A DNA stretch of 5,309 bases from Candidatus Roizmanbacteria bacterium CG_4_9_14_0_8_um_filter_34_12 (GTDB taxonomy: Bacteria; Patescibacteriota; Microgenomatia; UBA1406; GWC2-37-13), in the NCBI GenBank assembly GCA_002789465.1, contig PFTH01000239.1, positions 1 through 5,309 on the forward strand, written 5' to 3'. The translations under genes and the position numbers were made by a program. Each line of letters begins with the position of its first letter. Within the stretch, counting starts at the first letter, position 1. A model generated the notes under the pieces. It saw nothing but the letters and a program-made list of their open reading frames with translations. It was not told the origin of the DNA and made no database searches. Of this stretch, positions 4,637 to 5,309 are shown piece after piece.

Positions 4637-5060
4637 CTATCTTAAAATATTCCGTCAGTGCGTAAAAAATATTATTTTTATTAATAAAAGAACTCATATA
4701 ATTTTTTTTATTGACCCATTTAAACCAATCATGTTCACTGCTAATTTTTACTTCTCCACTAATATATGTGCAATAATAAAATAACAAAAATATTTTCTTT
4801 CCCTTGTTTCGATGATTGGATCCTTTTGAAAACTCCCAAAAACTCGTAAAAAACGGTCTATCAACCTTTATCTTTAGGTTTGTTTCTTCAAAGACCTCTC
4901 TTTGTAGTGATTTAATAAAATCCCTCTCCCCTGTTTGAATTTTTCCCCCAGGTAAATCAATCACGCCCGGTGGAGGCACAGGATCATGAAGAATCAAAAC
5001 CTCGTTATTTTTTAAAATAACCGCTTTTTGTCCAACACAGAATAATTCATCTGGTTTCAT
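4626..5060 (-). CDS. Nudix hydrolase, second and unrelated type
   Basis: The 144-residue protein has KAVILKNNEVLILHD (12-26) as its first strands, then VIDLPGGK (33-40). Its Nudix box has Gly39, Glu45, Arg54-Glu55 and Glu58-Glu59. The spacing between Glu45 and Arg54 is eight residues instead of seven, and the usual Gly near the end is Asn61. The catalytic glutamates are all present, so it should be active. It lacks the FPKG pattern of the neighbouring Nudix protein and resembles general MutT/ADP-ribose-type hydrolases with a DLPGG entry and a C-terminal HDWFKWV stretch (110-116). The substrate is unknown. It converges on the other Nudix gene, sharing 11 bp at the stops. The start ATG has TATAAT 18 nt upstream and no Shine-Dalgarno motif. 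Confidence 0.88.
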   Translation of the reverse strand: MKPDELFCVGQKAVILKNNEVLILHDPVPPPGVIDLPGGKIQTGERDFIKSLQREVFEETNLKIKVDRPFFTSFWEFSKGSNHRNKGKKIFLLFYYCTYISGEVKISSEHDWFKWVNKKNYMSSFINKNNIFYALTEYFKIVKT

Positions 5061-5078
5061 AATATATTTAGATACTTC

Positions 5079-5109
5079 ATTATATAATTGTTTTAAGTTT
5101 ATTAATCAA
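5079..5109 (-). promoter_or_regulatory. Candidate promoter of the second Nudix gene, with a palindromic -10
   Basis: ATTATATAAT (5079-5088) is a perfect palindrome that contains TATAAT on both strands. On the minus strand it is preceded after 19 nt by TTGATT (5104-5109), giving a plausible promoter with a leader of about 11-12 nt before the ATG at 5060. The plus-strand copy points toward the short membrane fragment at 5119 but lacks a -35 box. Confidence 0.35.
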
Positions 5110-5118
5110 AATGTTTTC

Positions 5119-5226
5119 ATGAAAAATATAAAAACTCTAATCCCCTATTTTATTTTATCATTTATAATGATTTCGGTATTTTTATTTACGGTTCAAGTCA
5201 GAAAACCTTGGTTTGGGCAGTTATAG
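5119..5226 (+). pseudogene. N-terminal fragment of a membrane protein (35 codons, then TAG)
   Basis: An ATG at 5119 opens a frame giving a basic start (MKNIKTLIPY), a hydrophobic segment (about residues 9-24, ILSFIMISVFLFTV) and then RKPWFGQL before TAG. The RKPWFG motif directly after a single N-terminal membrane segment recalls, from memory, the beginning of much longer membrane proteins in Patescibacteria. If so, this is the stump of a gene cut off at its 36th codon, with a palindromic repeat beginning 28 nt later. Alternatively it is a genuine 35-residue single-pass protein. None of the three plus-strand frames after the stop resumes a recognisable continuation before the window ends. Confidence 0.45.
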
Positions 5227-5253
5227 TTGACGCAAAACGAAATGTCCGTTTTT

Positions 5254-5281
5254 GTCATTCCCTCGTAGGAGGGAATCCAGA
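5254..5281. repeat. Small palindromic element, copy C
   Basis: GTC is followed by a perfect 8-bp stem ATTCCCTC/GAGGGAAT (5257-5264 and 5269-5276) around a GTAG loop, then CCAGA. The flanks (GTCATTC on the left, AATCCAG or ATCCAGA on the right) match those of the element at 3248-3288, while the core differs. This makes it a second member of the same loose REP-like family. It resembles the ATTCCC...GGGAAT repeats found in many bacterial genomes. Confidence 0.65.
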
Positions 5282-5309
5282 CACAATATACATTATAAAT
5301 AAGGTAATT

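Noticed and set aside
4554..4784. Plus-strand open frame across the junction of the two Nudix genes
   Set aside because: It overlaps both real genes out of frame and encodes low-complexity hydrophobic sequence.

Overview
This is a 5.3 kb AT-rich stretch of bacterial chromosome. The organism is probably a member of the Candidate Phyla Radiation (Patescibacteria), perhaps Microgenomates-like. The evidence is circumstantial: small proteins, no Shine-Dalgarno motif before any gene, -10 boxes lying almost on top of start codons, a DUF4230-type gene, and a fragment resembling the N-terminus of a membrane protein I associate with that group. The standard code is enough, because no gene needs an in-frame TGA. 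The taxonomic call is inference, not proof.

Left block (1-1130, minus strand): tRNA-Cys(GCA) and tRNA-Ser(UGA) lie in tandem, followed by a ChaN/TraB-like (Tiki superfamily) protein. All three point leftward, and a promoter for the tRNAs is visible at 1163-1192. This block looks less AT-rich than what follows.

Middle block (1252-3226, plus strand): a basic 55-residue protein is followed 14 nt later by a Fic-domain protein and then by a histidine phosphatase. The first two could be a Fic toxin-antitoxin-like pair. Next comes a broken DUF4230 gene whose central part is missing. The deletion joint reads through a short stretch that fits both halves of the protein in two different frames, as expected of a microhomology deletion. 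A 130-bp composite palindromic repeat follows (3248-3376).

Right block (3420-5309): a family-2 glycosyltransferase and a Nudix hydrolase (Ap4A-hydrolase-like) run rightward. A second, unrelated Nudix hydrolase runs leftward and overlaps the first by 11 bp, tail to tail. The first Nudix gene carries five tandem copies of a 7-bp unit inside its coding sequence. At the right edge is a 35-codon membrane-segment fragment that stops abruptly beside another short palindrome, probably the remains of a larger gene.

No pathway ties all the genes together. The picture is of a variable segment beside tRNA genes: nucleotide-handling enzymes (Fic, two Nudix, a phosphatase), one sugar transferase, two decayed genes and several small palindromic or tandem repeats. 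No CRISPR array, insertion sequence with transposase, rRNA or origin is visible.
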